Origin: Actinomycetales bacterium Actino_02
GTDB lineage: Bacteria > Actinomycetota > Actinomycetes > Propionibacteriales > Propionibacteriaceae
Reading direction: 5' to 3'
NCBI GenBank assembly: GCA_001603275.1
Contig: LUYM01000028.1
Location: forward strand, 1 to 64,000
Length of the DNA stretch: 64,000 bases
In this document: positions 31,819-41,857 of the stretch, piece by piece
Layout: each line of letters opens with the position of its first letter
Numbering within the stretch: the first letter of the stretch is position 1
Notes under the pieces: generated by a model
What the model was told of the DNA's origin: nothing
Databases searched by the model: none
The model's input: the letters and a program-made list of their open reading frames with translations, nothing else
Position numbers and translations under genes: made by a program

Positions 31819-34407
31819 ATGTACCCAGCGAACATCACCCGTGACGAGGCCGCCCGTCGGGCCCAGCAGATCCGCTCCCACAGCTATCAGGTGAGCGTCG
31901 ATCTGAGCGGGCTGGCAGACGTCCCCGGCGGCTACGACTCGACGGCCAGCTTCTGGTCGCGCTCTGCGGTTCGATTCAGCAGCACCGGCGGCTCCAGCCA
32001 CCTCGACCTGATCGCCGACCGCGTCCTTTCGGCCACCCTGGACGGGGTTGCACTGCCGTCCGACGCCTTCAGCGACCACCGCGTTGCCTTCGACGCCGCC
32101 GCAGGAGAGCACGAACTGATCGTCACGGCCCTGTGCCGCTACAGCCGCACCGGCGAAGGCCTGCACCGCTTCGTCGACCCGGTGGACGGCCTTGTCTACT
32201 GCTACACCCAGCTCGAGACCGCCGATGCCCGGCGGCTGTTCGCCTGTTTCGAGCAGCCCGACCTGAAGGCCACCTTCGCCCTGGACGTCCGCGCCGAATC
32301 GGCATGGACGGTGCTGTCGAACTCCCCCGAGGTGACCCCGGTCGACCTGGGCGACGGCACCGCGCACTGGACGTTCGCGCCGACCCCGCCGATCTCGACC
32401 TACATCACCGCGCTGATCGCCGGCCACTTCCACGTCGTCCGCGACTCCCACCAGGGCACGGCCGCCGAGATCCCGCTATCGCTGGCCTGCCGCCAGTCGC
32501 TGATCCCCTACCTGGACACTGAGCGGCTTCTGGCCACCACCAAGGCCGGCTTCGAGGTCTTCGAGCACCACTTCGGGATGCCGTACCCGTTCGCCGACTA
32601 CGCGCAGGTGTTCGTCCCCGAATTCAACGCCGGGGCCATGGAGAACGCCGGCTGCGTGACCATCCGCGACGAGTACCTGTACCGCTCGCGGGTCACCCAG
32701 GCGTCCTACGAGACCCGGGACAACACGATCCTGCACGAGCTGGCCCACATGTGGTTCGGCGACCTGGTCACCATGACCTGGTGGGACGACCTGTGGCTCA
32801 ACGAGTCGTTCGCCGAGTTCGCCTCGCACTTCTGCCAGGCCGAGATTCGGGAGAAGACCGGCGTTGGCGACGACCCCTGGTCGACCTTCACCAATGCCCG
32901 CAAGAACTGGGCCTACCGGCAGGACCAGCTGCCGTCCACTCACCCGGTGGCCGCCGACATGGTCGACCTGGAGGCCGTCGAGCTGAACTTCGACGGCATC
33001 ACCTACGCCAAGGGCGCCTCCGTGCTGCGCCAGCTGGTGGCCTTCGTCGGACAGGACGCGTTCCTGGCCGGAGTGCGGGCCTACTTCGCCCAGCACGCCT
33101 GGGGCAACACTCAGCTTTGTGATCTGCTGACCGCCCTCACCGAGGCGTCCGGGCGCGACCTGTCCTTCTTCGCCGCCGAATGGCTGCAGGTGGCCGGGGT
33201 GAACACCCTGCGCGCCGAGTTCGAGGTGGATGCCGAGGGCCGGTTCACCCGCTTCGCGCTGCGGCAGACCGCCCCCGAGCAGTGGCCGACCCTGCGTCAT
33301 CACCGGTTGGCCATCGGCCTGTACGACCTGGACGGCGGACGGCTCCTCCGGCGTGACCGGATCGAGGTGGACATCGCCGGCGAGCTGACCGAACTGCCCG
33401 AGCTGGTCGGACGTGCGCGCGGCGCCCTGGTTCTGCCCAACGACGACGACCTGACCTACGCCAAGCTGCGCCTGGATCCCGAATCGCTGTCGGCCTTGGT
33501 CTCATCGATGGGCACCATCGAATCGGCGCTGACCAGGGCTTTGTGCTGGGCAGCCGCCTGGGACATGTGCCGGGACGCCGAGCTGCCCGCCCCCGAGTTC
33601 GTGGCGCTGGTGCTGGCCGGAGTCGGCGTCGAGACCGACCTCACCGCGGTCGGCTCGGTGCTAGCCCAGGCCCGGACCGCCATCGACTACTACACGCCGG
33701 ACGCCACCCGCGCGACGCTCAACCAGTTCTTCGTGGACGGGCTGAGCGAGCTGCTCGCCGAAGCCGAGCCCGGCTCGGATCACCAGCTCGCGCTGGCGCG
33801 CGCCCTGGCCACCTCCGCTGAGACGTCGGCCACGGCCAGGGCCTTGCAGTCCTGGCTGGACGGGACCGCGGTGCCGTCCGGACTGGCCGTGGACACCGAC
33901 CTGCGCTGGCATCTGGTCACCAACCTGGCCCGACTGGGCGCGATCGGCACCGACGAGATTGAGGCCGAACTGGCTCTCGACCCCACCGCACAGGGTGCCG
34001 AGCGGGCTGCCGGCGCGCGGGCTGCGCTGCCGAGCAGTGCGGCCAAGGCCGAGGCCTGGCGGCTGGCCACAGCCGACGACGAGGTGGCCAACGAGACTCA
34101 TTTCCAGATCACGTCCAACTTCTGGCAGCACGGACAGGGCAGCGTCCTGCGTCCGTACCGGGATGCCTACCGCGGGGTGGCCGAGGCCATCTCGGCCGGG
34201 CGGGACGGCTGGGCCGATCGCAGTTCGGCGCTGCGCCAGCATGTGCTGGGCCTGCTCTTCCCGCGGACGCTGATGGATCGTGCGGCGCTGGCCGAGCTCG
34301 ACGCCTGGCTGGAGTCGGTCGCGCTGACCGATGCGGTGAGTCGGCAGGTCCTCGAGCGCCGCGATGACGCAGAGCGTGCGCTCCGCTGCCAGGAGGCGTT
34401 CCGCTAA
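31819..34407 (+). CDS. pepN: Aminopeptidase N (M1 family)
   Basis: 862 residues, the length of actinobacterial PepN. The exopeptidase motif GAMENAG is followed by the zinc site HELAHMWFGD (His306, Glu307, His310) and the third ligand Glu in LWLNESFAEF. An N-terminal beta domain (about residues 15-220) and a long helical C-terminal ERAP1-like domain (from about 520) complete the fold. It removes N-terminal residues from peptides in the cytosol; no signal peptide is present. GAGG sits just before the ATG. A strong hairpin follows the stop. Confidence 0.95.
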   Translation: MYPANITRDEAARRAQQIRSHSYQVSVDLSGLADVPGGYDSTASFWSRSAVRFSSTGGSSHLDLIADRVLSATLDGVALPSDAFSDHRVAFDAAAGEHELIVTALCRYSRTGEGLHRFVDPVDGLVYCYTQLETADARRLFACFEQPDLKATFALDVRAESAWTVLSNSPEVTPVDLGDGTAHWTFAPTPPISTYITALIAGHFHVVRDSHQGTAAEIPLSLACRQSLIPYLDTERLLATTKAGFEVFEHHFGMPYPFADYAQVFVPEFNAGAMENAGCVTIRDEYLYRSRVTQASYETRDNTILHELAHMWFGDLVTMTWWDDLWLNESFAEFASHFCQAEIREKTGVGDDPWSTFTNARKNWAYRQDQLPSTHPVAADMVDLEAVELNFDGITYAKGASVLRQLVAFVGQDAFLAGVRAYFAQHAWGNTQLCDLLTALTEASGRDLSFFAAEWLQVAGVNTLRAEFEVDAEGRFTRFALRQTAPEQWPTLRHHRLAIGLYDLDGGRLLRRDRIEVDIAGELTELPELVGRARGALVLPNDDDLTYAKLRLDPESLSALVSSMGTIESALTRALCWAAAWDMCRDAELPAPEFVALVLAGVGVETDLTAVGSVLAQARTAIDYYTPDATRATLNQFFVDGLSELLAEAEPGSDHQLALARALATSAETSATARALQSWLDGTAVPSGLAVDTDLRWHLVTNLARLGAIGTDEIEAELALDPTAQGAERAAGARAALPSSAAKAEAWRLATADDEVANETHFQITSNFWQHGQGSVLRPYRDAYRGVAEAISAGRDGWADRSSALRQHVLGLLFPRTLMDRAALAELDAWLESVALTDAVSRQVLERRDDAERALRCQEAFR

Positions 34408-34426
34408 CTCGGAGCCACCCCTCAGC

Positions 34427-34453
34427 CCCCTCCTGCAGCTCTCGCAGGAGGGG
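34427..34453 (+). terminator. pepN terminator
   Basis: CCCCTCCTGC pairs perfectly with GCAGGAGGGG around a 7-nt loop, 20 nt after the pepN stop. There is no U tract. Confidence 0.8.
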
Positions 34454-34517
34454 CGGCGCCGCTGAGTTCGGCGTGCGCGCTTAGCCTGTACTCGGCCTTT
34501 GCGTTCAGCCTTTGCCG

Positions 34518-34551
34518 AATCTGTGGATAACAAGTTCGTTGTCCACAGATT
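34518..34551. other. Facing pair of DnaA-box-like sequences
   Basis: TGTGGATAA (34522-34530, a perfect DnaA box on the minus strand) and TTGTCCACA (34539-34547, the variant frequent in actinobacteria) lie head to head, 8 nt apart. With their flanks they form 14-bp arms (AATCTGTGGATAAC / GTTGTCCACAGATT) with one mismatch. It lies 47 nt before the DUF222-HNH gene. There is no AT-rich unwinding region or box cluster, so it is not oriC. Confidence 0.6.
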
Positions 34552-34598
34552 TCGCACACCTGTTCGATTTCATCGCCTGGTTGCGCGAGAATGGAGCC

Positions 34599-35990
34599 AT
34601 GGATGAACGCAGCAATCCGGTCACTGCCGGTGACGCGCTGACTCAGATCGAGCGATCGCTCGACCTGATCGAGCCGCGCGGCTCGGACGTCCCGCCCGAG
34701 ATCCGGCTGGCCTGGCTGCGGCAGGCCCGGCGGGTCCGTGGACGAGTGGAGGCTCTGGCCGTCCAACTGGCTGCGGAGGCCGAGCAGAACCAGGCATCGA
34801 TGCGTACCACCGGCACTCCCCTGGCTTCCTGGCTCGGGTTCGAGGAGAACCTCTCTCGGCGCGAAGCCGCGGCCGCCGTCATGCAGGCACGAACCATCGC
34901 CGAGCACCCACGACTGGGTCAGGCCGCGGCCGATGGGCAGGTCAGCCCCGGGCAGGCGCAAGCGATCGGGCGAGTGCTGGACGAGGTAGCGCCACAGCTG
35001 GCGCCCGAGGGCCGCGCACAGGCCGAGGAACTGCTGGTCGGGCTGGCCGACCAACTGGATTCCGCCGAACTGAGCCGCTGTGCCGGACGGGTCCTCGCCG
35101 AACTCGCGCCGCCCGCGGAAGACACCCGCGAGCAGCGGTTGCAGCGGCTGGCCGAGTCCGCGTACCGGCGGCGCAGCCTGCGGTTCATCCGAGAGCCGGG
35201 TGCGATCAGGTTCGAGGGAGTGCTTCCGCAACTCGAAGGCGAGGCCTTCGTGGCCCTGATCGGGGCCCATGGAGAGGCGCTGCGTCGAACGGCGATCGAA
35301 GCACGGGACCCATTCAGCCAGCTCAGCCCGGAGCAAAGGCGAGCCGACGCGTTGATCTCGCTGCTCAAGGCAGCCCGGCAGACCAAGCCGGAGCCAGGCG
35401 TGGGCCAGGCGCGAGTTGTCGTCCGCCTCAACTACGACACGCTGCATGCTGCTGCGGCCGGGGCTGGCCTGATCCGCGACGATGAGCAGCTCAGCTCTGG
35501 CGAGCTGCGCCGAATCTGCTGTGACGCCGACCTGCTGCCGGTCGTGCTCGGCGGAGCGTCCGAGGTGCTGGATGTCGGCCGGGCCAGCCCGCTGGTGACA
35601 CCGGGGCTGCGGATCGCCCTGGGCCAACGCGACGGCGGCTGCAGCTTCCCGGGCTGCGATGTGCCGGAGACGTCGTGCGAGGCGCATCACCTGGTTCCCT
35701 GGTGGGCGGGCGGGAGTACCTCACTCGCGAACCTCTCGTTGCTCTGCCATCACCACCACGCCTTGATCGAACCGGCCAAGCTCGGCACCAGAGATCAATG
35801 GGAGCTCCGAATCGCAGCCGACGGTCTGCCGGAGTTCCTGCCACCGGTCCGACTCGATCGGCTGCGAAGGCCGGTGCGACATCGACGGCTCGGCGGAACT
35901 GGACGATTGGCCACCGACTCACCACCGGGTGAGCGGGCCGCACAAGGGTGCGGTGGTCAACGGCTGTCCGTACCAGCGATGGCGGGCTGA
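34599..35990 (+). CDS. DUF222 / 13E12-type HNH endonuclease domain protein
   Basis: 463 residues from ATG 34599. The N-terminal ~330 residues are the helical DUF222 region (LAWLRQARRVRGRVEALAVQ, the LGFEENLSRREAAAAVMQAR segment, GQVSPGQAQAIGRVL). The C-terminal HNH domain is intact: the zinc-type pair in CSFPGCDVPETSCEAHHLVPW, then GGSTSLANLSLLCHHHHALI. Such genes are multicopy in actinobacteria and their biological role is unclear; an association with mobile or recombining repeats (REP13E12) is known in mycobacteria. GAGAAT ends 6 nt before the ATG, suggesting a leaderless message. The tail after the HNH is Arg/Gly-rich. Confidence 0.85.
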   Translation: MDERSNPVTAGDALTQIERSLDLIEPRGSDVPPEIRLAWLRQARRVRGRVEALAVQLAAEAEQNQASMRTTGTPLASWLGFEENLSRREAAAAVMQARTIAEHPRLGQAAADGQVSPGQAQAIGRVLDEVAPQLAPEGRAQAEELLVGLADQLDSAELSRCAGRVLAELAPPAEDTREQRLQRLAESAYRRRSLRFIREPGAIRFEGVLPQLEGEAFVALIGAHGEALRRTAIEARDPFSQLSPEQRRADALISLLKAARQTKPEPGVGQARVVVRLNYDTLHAAAAGAGLIRDDEQLSSGELRRICCDADLLPVVLGGASEVLDVGRASPLVTPGLRIALGQRDGGCSFPGCDVPETSCEAHHLVPWWAGGSTSLANLSLLCHHHHALIEPAKLGTRDQWELRIAADGLPEFLPPVRLDRLRRPVRHRRLGGTGRLATDSPPGERAAQGCGGQRLSVPAMAG

Positions 35991-36318
35991 TCGACCTCGC
36001 GACTTGGGCCGAAGGATCGTCAGGCCGAGCGCCGCGTCCGGGGATCGGCGGCCAGCGGCACGCCCCACAGAGGCCGGACAGCCCGGCGGCGCGCTCGATC
36101 ACGGTCGGCGGCATAGCACGCCTCGCGGACGCCGACCGCCCATCGGCACACTCCATAACGGCCCATCAGCTCATCGGCACGTCGCACAGGGCCCGGCAGC
36201 CTTGAGTCAGGTTCCATCGGAGCCCGGGGCCGAAGGACACGGCGCAGGGTCCGAAGACGCCGGGCATACCCCGAGGGACACGGAACGGGCACGGCAGCCC
36301 GAAGGTCGCCGGGTCGGA
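35991..36318. other. Non-coding stretch between the HNH gene and pyrR
   Basis: No gene with normal codon pattern is visible on either strand. The right part contains an imperfect direct repeat of about 40 bp: a unit with GGACACGG followed by CCGAAG and CGCCGGG occurs at about 36231-36264 and again at 36271-36313. Its function is unknown. Confidence 0.45.
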
Positions 36319-36351
36319 TAGATTGGCCGCTCGAAGCCTGGTGGCCTCGAG
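36319..36351 (+). promoter_or_regulatory. pyr operon promoter and 5' leader hairpin
   Basis: TAGATT (36319-36324) is a -10 candidate with a start near 36331. The leader would begin with CTCGAAGCC-TGGT-GGCCTCGAG (36330-36351), a 9-bp stem with one mismatch, about 33 nt before the GTG of pyrR. PyrR proteins bind a leader hairpin in other bacteria, but I cannot match a known PyrR-box consensus here. Confidence 0.4.
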
Positions 36352-36383
36352 ATGGCGCCCGGCTCACGACCGAGGAGCGCTGC

Positions 36384-36959
36384 GTGGCTGATCCAGCAAC
36401 CGACACCCCGAGTCCCCAGTTTTCCCGAGTGGTGGCCGACGAGTCTGAAGTCGCTCGGGCGTTGACCCGAATGGCTCATGAGCTTCTTGAGGCCAACCAC
36501 GGTGCGGAAAACCTGGTGCTGCTCGGAATCCCGACCAGAGGCGTCCCACTAGCCCGGCGGTTGGCCGCGCTGATCGAGAAGGTCGAGGGACGCCCGGTCC
36601 GGCAGGGAGAACTCGATATCACCATGTACCGCGACGATCTGCGGGCCAACCCGACCCGCAATCCCGGACGGACGGCGATCCCCGGCTCGATCGACGACTC
36701 GGTCGTCGTCCTGGTCGATGACGTCCTCTACTCCGGCCGCACCATCGGCGCCGCTTTCGATGCACTGCGCGACCTGGGCCGACCTCGAGCCGTCCGCCTA
36801 GCCGTCCTGGTCGACCGCGGACACCGCGAGCTCCCCATCGCCGCCGACACTGTCGGACGCACCATTCAGGCCGCGGACGACGAGCGGGTCGCCGTCCAGC
36901 TGGCCGAACTTGACGGCACCGACGCCATCACCATCACCCGAACCGGGAAGGAGTCCTGA
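36384..36959 (+). CDS. pyrR: Bifunctional pyr operon regulator / uracil phosphoribosyltransferase
   Basis: 191 residues from GTG 36384 with GAGGAG 6 nt upstream. The PRPP loop is [21 protein letters not shown], and [24 protein letters not shown] and [19 protein letters not shown] are the conserved PyrR segments. In Gram-positives PyrR senses UMP and represses the pyr genes by binding their leader RNA. It heads the pyrR-pyrB-pyrC operon (TGATG overlap with pyrB). Confidence 0.95.
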   Translation: MADPATDTPSPQFSRVVADESEVARALTRMAHELLEANHGAENLVLLGIPTRGVPLARRLAALIEKVEGRPVRQGELDITMYRDDLRANPTRNPGRTAIPGSIDDSVVVLVDDVLYSGRTIGAAFDALRDLGRPRAVRLAVLVDRGHRELPIAADTVGRTIQAADDERVAVQLAELDGTDAITITRTGKES

Positions 36960-37897
36960 TGCGTCATCTGCTCGGCTGCGCAGATCTATCGGCCACCGAC
37001 GCGATCGCCATTCTCGACTTGGCAGAGGAGATGCAGCAGGTTCAGTCGCGGCCGGTGAAGAAGCTGCCGGCTCTGCGCGGCCGCACCATCGTCAACATCT
37101 TCTTCGAGGACTCCACCCGAACCCGGACGAGCTTTGAGATCGCCGGCAAATGGCTGTCCGCCGACACCATCAACGTCTCGGCCAAGGGCTCCAGCGTCAG
37201 CAAGGGCGAGTCTCTGCGCGACACCATGCTGACCCTGGACGCCATGGGCGTCGACTGCTTCGTGATCCGGCACCCGTCCTCGGGTGCAGCCGCTCAGGTG
37301 GCCAGCTGGGTGCGCGCACAGGTGGTGAACGCCGGTGATGGCCAGCACGAACACCCCACCCAGGCCCTGCTCGACGCCTACACGATGCGCAAACACTTCC
37401 GCAGCCTCGGTAACGACGGCTTCGCAGGCAAGAAGATCGCCATCGTCGGCGACCTGCTGCACTCCCGGGTGGTGCGCAGCAACGTCCTGCTGCAGAACCT
37501 GCTCGGCGGCGAGGTGGTGCTGGTCGCACCGCCCACCCTGCTGCCCACCGGCGTCGAGAACTGGGGCTGCCAGGTGACCAGCGACTTCGACTCCGTGCTG
37601 CCGGAGGCCGACATCGTGATGATGCTGCGGGTCCAACGCGAACGGATGGCTGGTGGCTACTTCCCCACCGAGCGCGAGTACACCGCCGGCTACGGCCTCA
37701 CTGAGGAACGACTGCGCGCGCTGAAGCCCGGCGCCGGAATCTGTCACCCCGGCCCGATGAACCGCGGCGTCGAGATCTCCAGCGCGGCCGCCGATGCGGC
37801 GAACTCCCTTGTCCTGGAGCAGGTCGCCTCCGGCGTCGCCATCCGGATGAGCGTGCTGTACCACCTACTGGGTTCTGACGAAGGAGCAATGCGGTGA
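36959..37897 (+). CDS. pyrB: Aspartate carbamoyltransferase catalytic subunit
   Basis: 312 residues. The carbamoyl-phosphate site is present ([19 protein letters not shown]), and so are [38 protein letters not shown] and [11 protein letters not shown]. It makes carbamoyl-aspartate, the first committed step of pyrimidine synthesis. The start overlaps the pyrR stop by one base. No pyrI regulatory subunit is present, as in other Gram-positives. Confidence 0.97.
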   Translation: MRHLLGCADLSATDAIAILDLAEEMQQVQSRPVKKLPALRGRTIVNIFFEDSTRTRTSFEIAGKWLSADTINVSAKGSSVSKGESLRDTMLTLDAMGVDCFVIRHPSSGAAAQVASWVRAQVVNAGDGQHEHPTQALLDAYTMRKHFRSLGNDGFAGKKIAIVGDLLHSRVVRSNVLLQNLLGGEVVLVAPPTLLPTGVENWGCQVTSDFDSVLPEADIVMMLRVQRERMAGGYFPTEREYTAGYGLTEERLRALKPGAGICHPGPMNRGVEISSAAADAANSLVLEQVASGVAIRMSVLYHLLGSDEGAMR

Positions 37898-39162
37898 GCC
37901 TGCTGATTACCGGCGCCCGACTGGCCGACGGGACGGTCACCGACCTCTACCTGAACGATGGCGTGTTGGCCGATCCGGCCAGCGCGCCGGTCGGCGTCGA
38001 GCGGTTCGACGCGGACGGCCTGCTGGCCATCCCCGGCCTGGTCGACCTGCACACCCACCTGCGCCAGCCCGGACGCGAGGACGCCGAGACCGTCGACTCC
38101 GGCACGGACGCCGCGGCCCGCGGCGGCTTCACCTGCGTGCATGCCATGGCCAACACCAGCCCGGTCACCGACACCGCCGAGGCGGCTGAATACGTCCACG
38201 CCCTCGGCGAGCGCGAAGGCCACTGCCAGGTGCAGGTGGTCGGAGCGGTCACCAAGGGGCTGGCCGGCGAGGAACTGGCCGAGCTCGGCATGATGGCCGA
38301 CTCCAAAGCCAAGGTGCGGGTCTTCTCCGACGACGGCAAGTGCGTCTCCGACTCGCTGCTGATGCGCCGGGCGCTGACCTACGTGAAGGCGTTCGACGGC
38401 ATGGTCGCCCAGCACTCCCAGGATCCGCGGCTGGCCGGACCCACCGCCTGCTGCCACGAGTCCGAATGGTCCGGACGGCTCGGCCTGCCGGGTTGGCCGT
38501 CCCAGGCCGAGAGCGTGATCGTGGCCCGCGACGTCGAGCTGGCCGCGCTCACCGACTCCCGGGTGCACGTCTGCCACGTCTCCACGGCCGAGAGCGTGGA
38601 GATCATTCGCTGGGCCAAGAAGCGCGGCGTGAAGGTGACCGCCGAGGCCACCCCGCACCACCTGCTGCTGGACACTCCCCTGGTCGCGTCCTACGACACC
38701 ACTTTCAAGGTGAACCCTCCGCTGCGCACCTCCGAGCATCTGGAGGCCGTCCGGGAGGCGCTGGCTGACGGCACCATCGACATCGTCGGCACCGATCACG
38801 CGCCACATGCCCGGCAGGACAAGGACCATCCCTTCGACATCGCACTGCCCGGAATGCTCGGCCTGGAGCAGGCGCTGGCCGTGGTGATCGAGGTCATGAT
38901 CAACACCGGCCGGATGGATTGGCCCACCTTGGTGCAGCGGATGTCGTCCACCCCGGCCCGCCTCGGCCAGGTGCCCGGGCAAGGCCGTCCCTTGGCGATC
39001 GGCGAGCCGGCGAACCTGGTGCTGGTCGACCCGACCGCACGAGCCAGTGTGGACGCGGCCGCGTCCAAGTCGCGCTCGCGGAACAACCCGTATCACGGGC
39101 GGGACCTGCCCGATCCGGTGGTGGCCACCTACTGGCGGGGGCGCCTCACCTACTCGCGCTAG
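37894..39162 (+). CDS. pyrC: Dihydroorotase
   Basis: 422 residues; GTG start overlapping the pyrB stop by 4 nt (GTGA) with AAGGAG upstream. The metal site [20 protein letters not shown] is near residue 50, and the later ligands are in [23 protein letters not shown] and GTDHAPH, the amidohydrolase pattern of class I dihydroorotases. It cyclises carbamoyl-aspartate. The operon stops here: no carA follows in this window. Its TAG is within a CTAG that also provides the stop of the convergent thioesterase gene. Confidence 0.96.
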   Translation: MSLLITGARLADGTVTDLYLNDGVLADPASAPVGVERFDADGLLAIPGLVDLHTHLRQPGREDAETVDSGTDAAARGGFTCVHAMANTSPVTDTAEAAEYVHALGEREGHCQVQVVGAVTKGLAGEELAELGMMADSKAKVRVFSDDGKCVSDSLLMRRALTYVKAFDGMVAQHSQDPRLAGPTACCHESEWSGRLGLPGWPSQAESVIVARDVELAALTDSRVHVCHVSTAESVEIIRWAKKRGVKVTAEATPHHLLLDTPLVASYDTTFKVNPPLRTSEHLEAVREALADGTIDIVGTDHAPHARQDKDHPFDIALPGMLGLEQALAVVIEVMINTGRMDWPTLVQRMSSTPARLGQVPGQGRPLAIGEPANLVLVDPTARASVDAAASKSRSRNNPYHGRDLPDPVVATYWRGRLTYSR

Positions 39163-40013
39163 GCCTTGACGGCCGGCCAGGCTGCAGCCGAGTCGTGCAT
39201 CACCTGCGGCAACGGCACCGGGCGTCCCTGGAGATCCCCGCTCACCAGAACGGTGTGCGCCCGGGCCAGAACCCGTCCTTCGGTTGGATCCTGCACTTCG
39301 GCCACCAGGGTGGCTGAGGTGCGTCCCAGGCCGGCCACCGCAGTGCGAACCAGGTACTCCTCGCGGCGCTGGACGATCTGACCCAGGTAGTCGACATCCT
39401 GACGTGCCACCATCCAGGTCAGCTGGTCGGCAGCGGCCTGCGTCATCCGATCCGGTCCCGGCTCGGGAGTCAGCCGCACCCGAGCCTCGGCGAAGTAGTC
39501 GAAAACCCGGACGTTGTTCACGTGGCGGTAGGCATCCTGATCCGACCAGCGCACGGTGAAGCGGTGTTCGGAGGCGTCCGCCCCGACCCGCCACTGACCC
39601 AGCGAGCGCAGCGGCTCAAGCTCGACCGACTGGGCCGCGAACCACTCCCGCTCGGCCCCGGTCATCCGCCGAATCCGAGCGGCCCGGTAGTCGTACAGGC
39701 ACAGCGTGCTGCGGGCCTTGGCCACCAGCCGGTCGTCCTGGAGTACCCGGTAGCCCAGCACGAATCGGGCCGCGCCGACCACGCCCACATCGACCAACAC
39801 CTGCACCGGCGTGGTCGCGAAGAAGACCGGGCCGAGGTACTCCACCTGATGGGAGACCACCATGGTCGAGTCGCCCAGCAGGTGCGCATTGGCCCCCGAC
39901 TGCAGCCAGTCGACCCGCGCCTCCTGGAGATAGTCGGCAATCAGGGCGTTGTTGACGTGACCTTGGGCGTCAACGTCCACCCAGCGCAGCGGGACGGAAC
40001 TGACGAAACTCAC
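39159..40013 (-). CDS. Double hot-dog acyl-CoA thioesterase
   Basis: 284 residues made of two hot-dog domains. The first begins VPLRWVDVDAQGHVNNALIADYLQEARVDWL and the second FTVRWSDQDAYRHVNNVRVFDYFAEARV; each carries the D...GHVNN/YRHVNN motif of 4-hydroxybenzoyl-CoA-type thioesterases. It would hydrolyse acyl-CoA. It overlaps the acyl-CoA synthetase gene upstream by 4 nt (ATGA), so the two may act on related acyl groups. Its stop is shared with pyrC through a palindromic CTAG. Confidence 0.88.
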   Translation of the reverse strand: MSFVSSVPLRWVDVDAQGHVNNALIADYLQEARVDWLQSGANAHLLGDSTMVVSHQVEYLGPVFFATTPVQVLVDVGVVGAARFVLGYRVLQDDRLVAKARSTLCLYDYRAARIRRMTGAEREWFAAQSVELEPLRSLGQWRVGADASEHRFTVRWSDQDAYRHVNNVRVFDYFAEARVRLTPEPGPDRMTQAAADQLTWMVARQDVDYLGQIVQRREEYLVRTAVAGLGRTSATLVAEVQDPTEGRVLARAHTVLVSGDLQGRPVPLPQVMHDSAAAWPAVKA

Positions 40014-41857
40014 TTGGCGTTGGGATCGATGTACTCAGGCTCGTCGGAGTCGTAGAGCGAGTCCACCACGTCGGCATAGCGCTCGGTGATCACCTTCCGC
40101 CGCAGCTTCATGTTCGGTGTCATGCCACCGTCGTCCATGCTGAACTCCGAGGGCAGCACCGCGAACCGCTTCACTGTCTCCCAGCGCTCCAGCTTGGCGT
40201 TCGCCGAAGCCATGAACCGATCCAGAGTCCGGCGCAGTTCGGGATGCTGGGTGAGCGTCTCGTAGGAGATCTCGGACAGGCCCTTGCGGGCAGCCCACTT
40301 GGTGAGGTTGTCCCGGTCCATGGTGAGCAGCGCCGAGATGTACTTGCGGCCATCGCCGACCGCAACCACCTGGGACACATACGGAATGGTGGCCGCGATC
40401 ACACCTTCGACCTTGGCCGGCGCCACGTATTTGCCGCCGGAGGTCTTCATCAGATCCTTCTTGCGGTCGGTGATCTTCAAGAAGCCGTCAGCGTCGAACT
40501 CGCCGATGTCGCCGGTGTGGAACCATCCGTCCACCAGCACCTCCGCGGTGCGCTCGGGGTCGTTGTGGTAGCCACGCATGACGGCCGGCCCCTTGATCAG
40601 GATCTCGCCGTCGTCGGCGATCTTCACCTCGGTGCCGGGCAGCGCCGGACCGACGGTGCCAAAGCGCGGCGGCAGCGGCAGGTTCACGCAGCTGACCGCG
40701 CCGGTCTCGGTGAGGCCGTAGCCCTCGGCCACCACCAGACCAGCCGAGTAGAACCAGGCCTGGACTTGGGAGTTCAGCTTCGCGGAGCCGGAGATGAAGA
40801 AGCTGATGTTGCCGCCCATTCGCTCCTTCAACTTGCTGAACACCAGGCGATCGGCCACGGAGTAGGAGAAACGCTGGACGGGCGGCAGCTCACGTCCAGC
40901 CAGGCGGGCCTCACGTGAGTCCCGGCCCACCGAGAACGCCCAGCGGGCGATCCGGCCCTTGATCCCGCTGCGCGGCGAGGACAGCATGACCGCCGCACGG
41001 ACCTTCTCGAAGATCCGCGGAGCCCCGCACATGAAGGTGGGATGCACCGCCCCCAGTCCGGGGACGATCTGGTCGATCCGGCCGTCGACCGCGGTGCTGA
41101 AGCCGATCGCCAGCTGGATGGTGAGCAGATCCTTGCCGAACACATGGGACAGCGGCAGCCACAGGTACTGCAGGTCGGAGTCGGAGATGATCTCCATCTG
41201 ATCCAGCACGAAAGCCTGATAGACCCAGCACCGGTTGGTCAGCTCGACGCCCTTGGGACGTCCGGTGGTTCCCGAGGTGTAGATCAAGGTGGCCAGGCTG
41301 TCCAAGCCGACGCCGCCGATCGAGCGGTTCACCAGTTCAGGGTCGGCGAGCAGCGCCGTCCGGCCACGTTCGGCGAGCTGGCCGAGGTCGAGCACCCGCT
41401 CGCCGTCGCCTTCGCCATCAATCAGGATCACATTGCGGACGCCTGCGGCGGCGTCCGGCGAAGCCTCAAGCTTGGCCATCTGCTCGGCATTCTCGGCCAC
41501 CAGGATCACCGAGCCGGAGTGGGTGACGATGTAGGTGAAGTCCTCACCTTGGGTGTTCGGGTAGATCGTGGTGGTGGCGCCGGCAGCCGTGTTGATCGCG
41601 TAATCGATCAGGATCCACTCGATCCGGGTGTTCGCCACGATCGAGACCCGCTCCTCCGGGCGCAGCCCCAACGCCAGCAGACCGGCCGCATACTCATCGA
41701 CCCGCTTGCTCGTCTCCGCCCAGTCGATGGAGAGCCAGTCCCCGTTCGGACTCGGGTAGCGGAACGCTTCCTTGGCTGGCGTCTTGGCGGCCCGCCACCG
41801 AAGCATCGCCCCTACTGATTGCGGCGCCTCCCGCAAGGTTGCAGCGACGTCGATCAT
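40010..41857 (-). CDS. Long-chain fatty-acid-CoA ligase (AMP-forming)
   Basis: 615 residues. The AMP-binding motif is LIYTSGTTGRPKGVELTN near residue 190. Further motifs are the A5-type VVAEGYGLTETGA, GWFHTGDIGEFDADGFLKITDRKKDLMKTSGGKYVAP, and a C-terminal domain with LRRKVITERYADVV. The overall pattern matches the FadD15-like, plant-type long-chain acyl-CoA synthetases of actinobacteria. GAGGGG precedes the ATG by 8 nt. It forms an operon with the thioesterase and is divergent from a MarR regulator. Confidence 0.92.
   Translation of the reverse strand: MIDVAATLREAPQSVGAMLRWRAAKTPAKEAFRYPSPNGDWLSIDWAETSKRVDEYAAGLLALGLRPEERVSIVANTRIEWILIDYAINTAAGATTTIYPNTQGEDFTYIVTHSGSVILVAENAEQMAKLEASPDAAAGVRNVILIDGEGDGERVLDLGQLAERGRTALLADPELVNRSIGGVGLDSLATLIYTSGTTGRPKGVELTNRCWVYQAFVLDQMEIISDSDLQYLWLPLSHVFGKDLLTIQLAIGFSTAVDGRIDQIVPGLGAVHPTFMCGAPRIFEKVRAAVMLSSPRSGIKGRIARWAFSVGRDSREARLAGRELPPVQRFSYSVADRLVFSKLKERMGGNISFFISGSAKLNSQVQAWFYSAGLVVAEGYGLTETGAVSCVNLPLPPRFGTVGPALPGTEVKIADDGEILIKGPAVMRGYHNDPERTAEVLVDGWFHTGDIGEFDADGFLKITDRKKDLMKTSGGKYVAPAKVEGVIAATIPYVSQVVAVGDGRKYISALLTMDRDNLTKWAARKGLSEISYETLTQHPELRRTLDRFMASANAKLERWETVKRFAVLPSEFSMDDGGMTPNMKLRRKVITERYADVVDSLYDSDEPEYIDPNAK

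Noticed and set aside
34518-34551. Replication origin
   Set aside because: Only two DnaA boxes, no AT-rich region, and no dnaA, dnaN or gyrase genes nearby.
35929-36321. 130-codon plus-strand frame between the HNH gene and pyrR
   Set aside because: Starts inside the HNH gene, has Arg/Gly/Pro/His bias without structure, and lacks the third-position pattern of real genes here.
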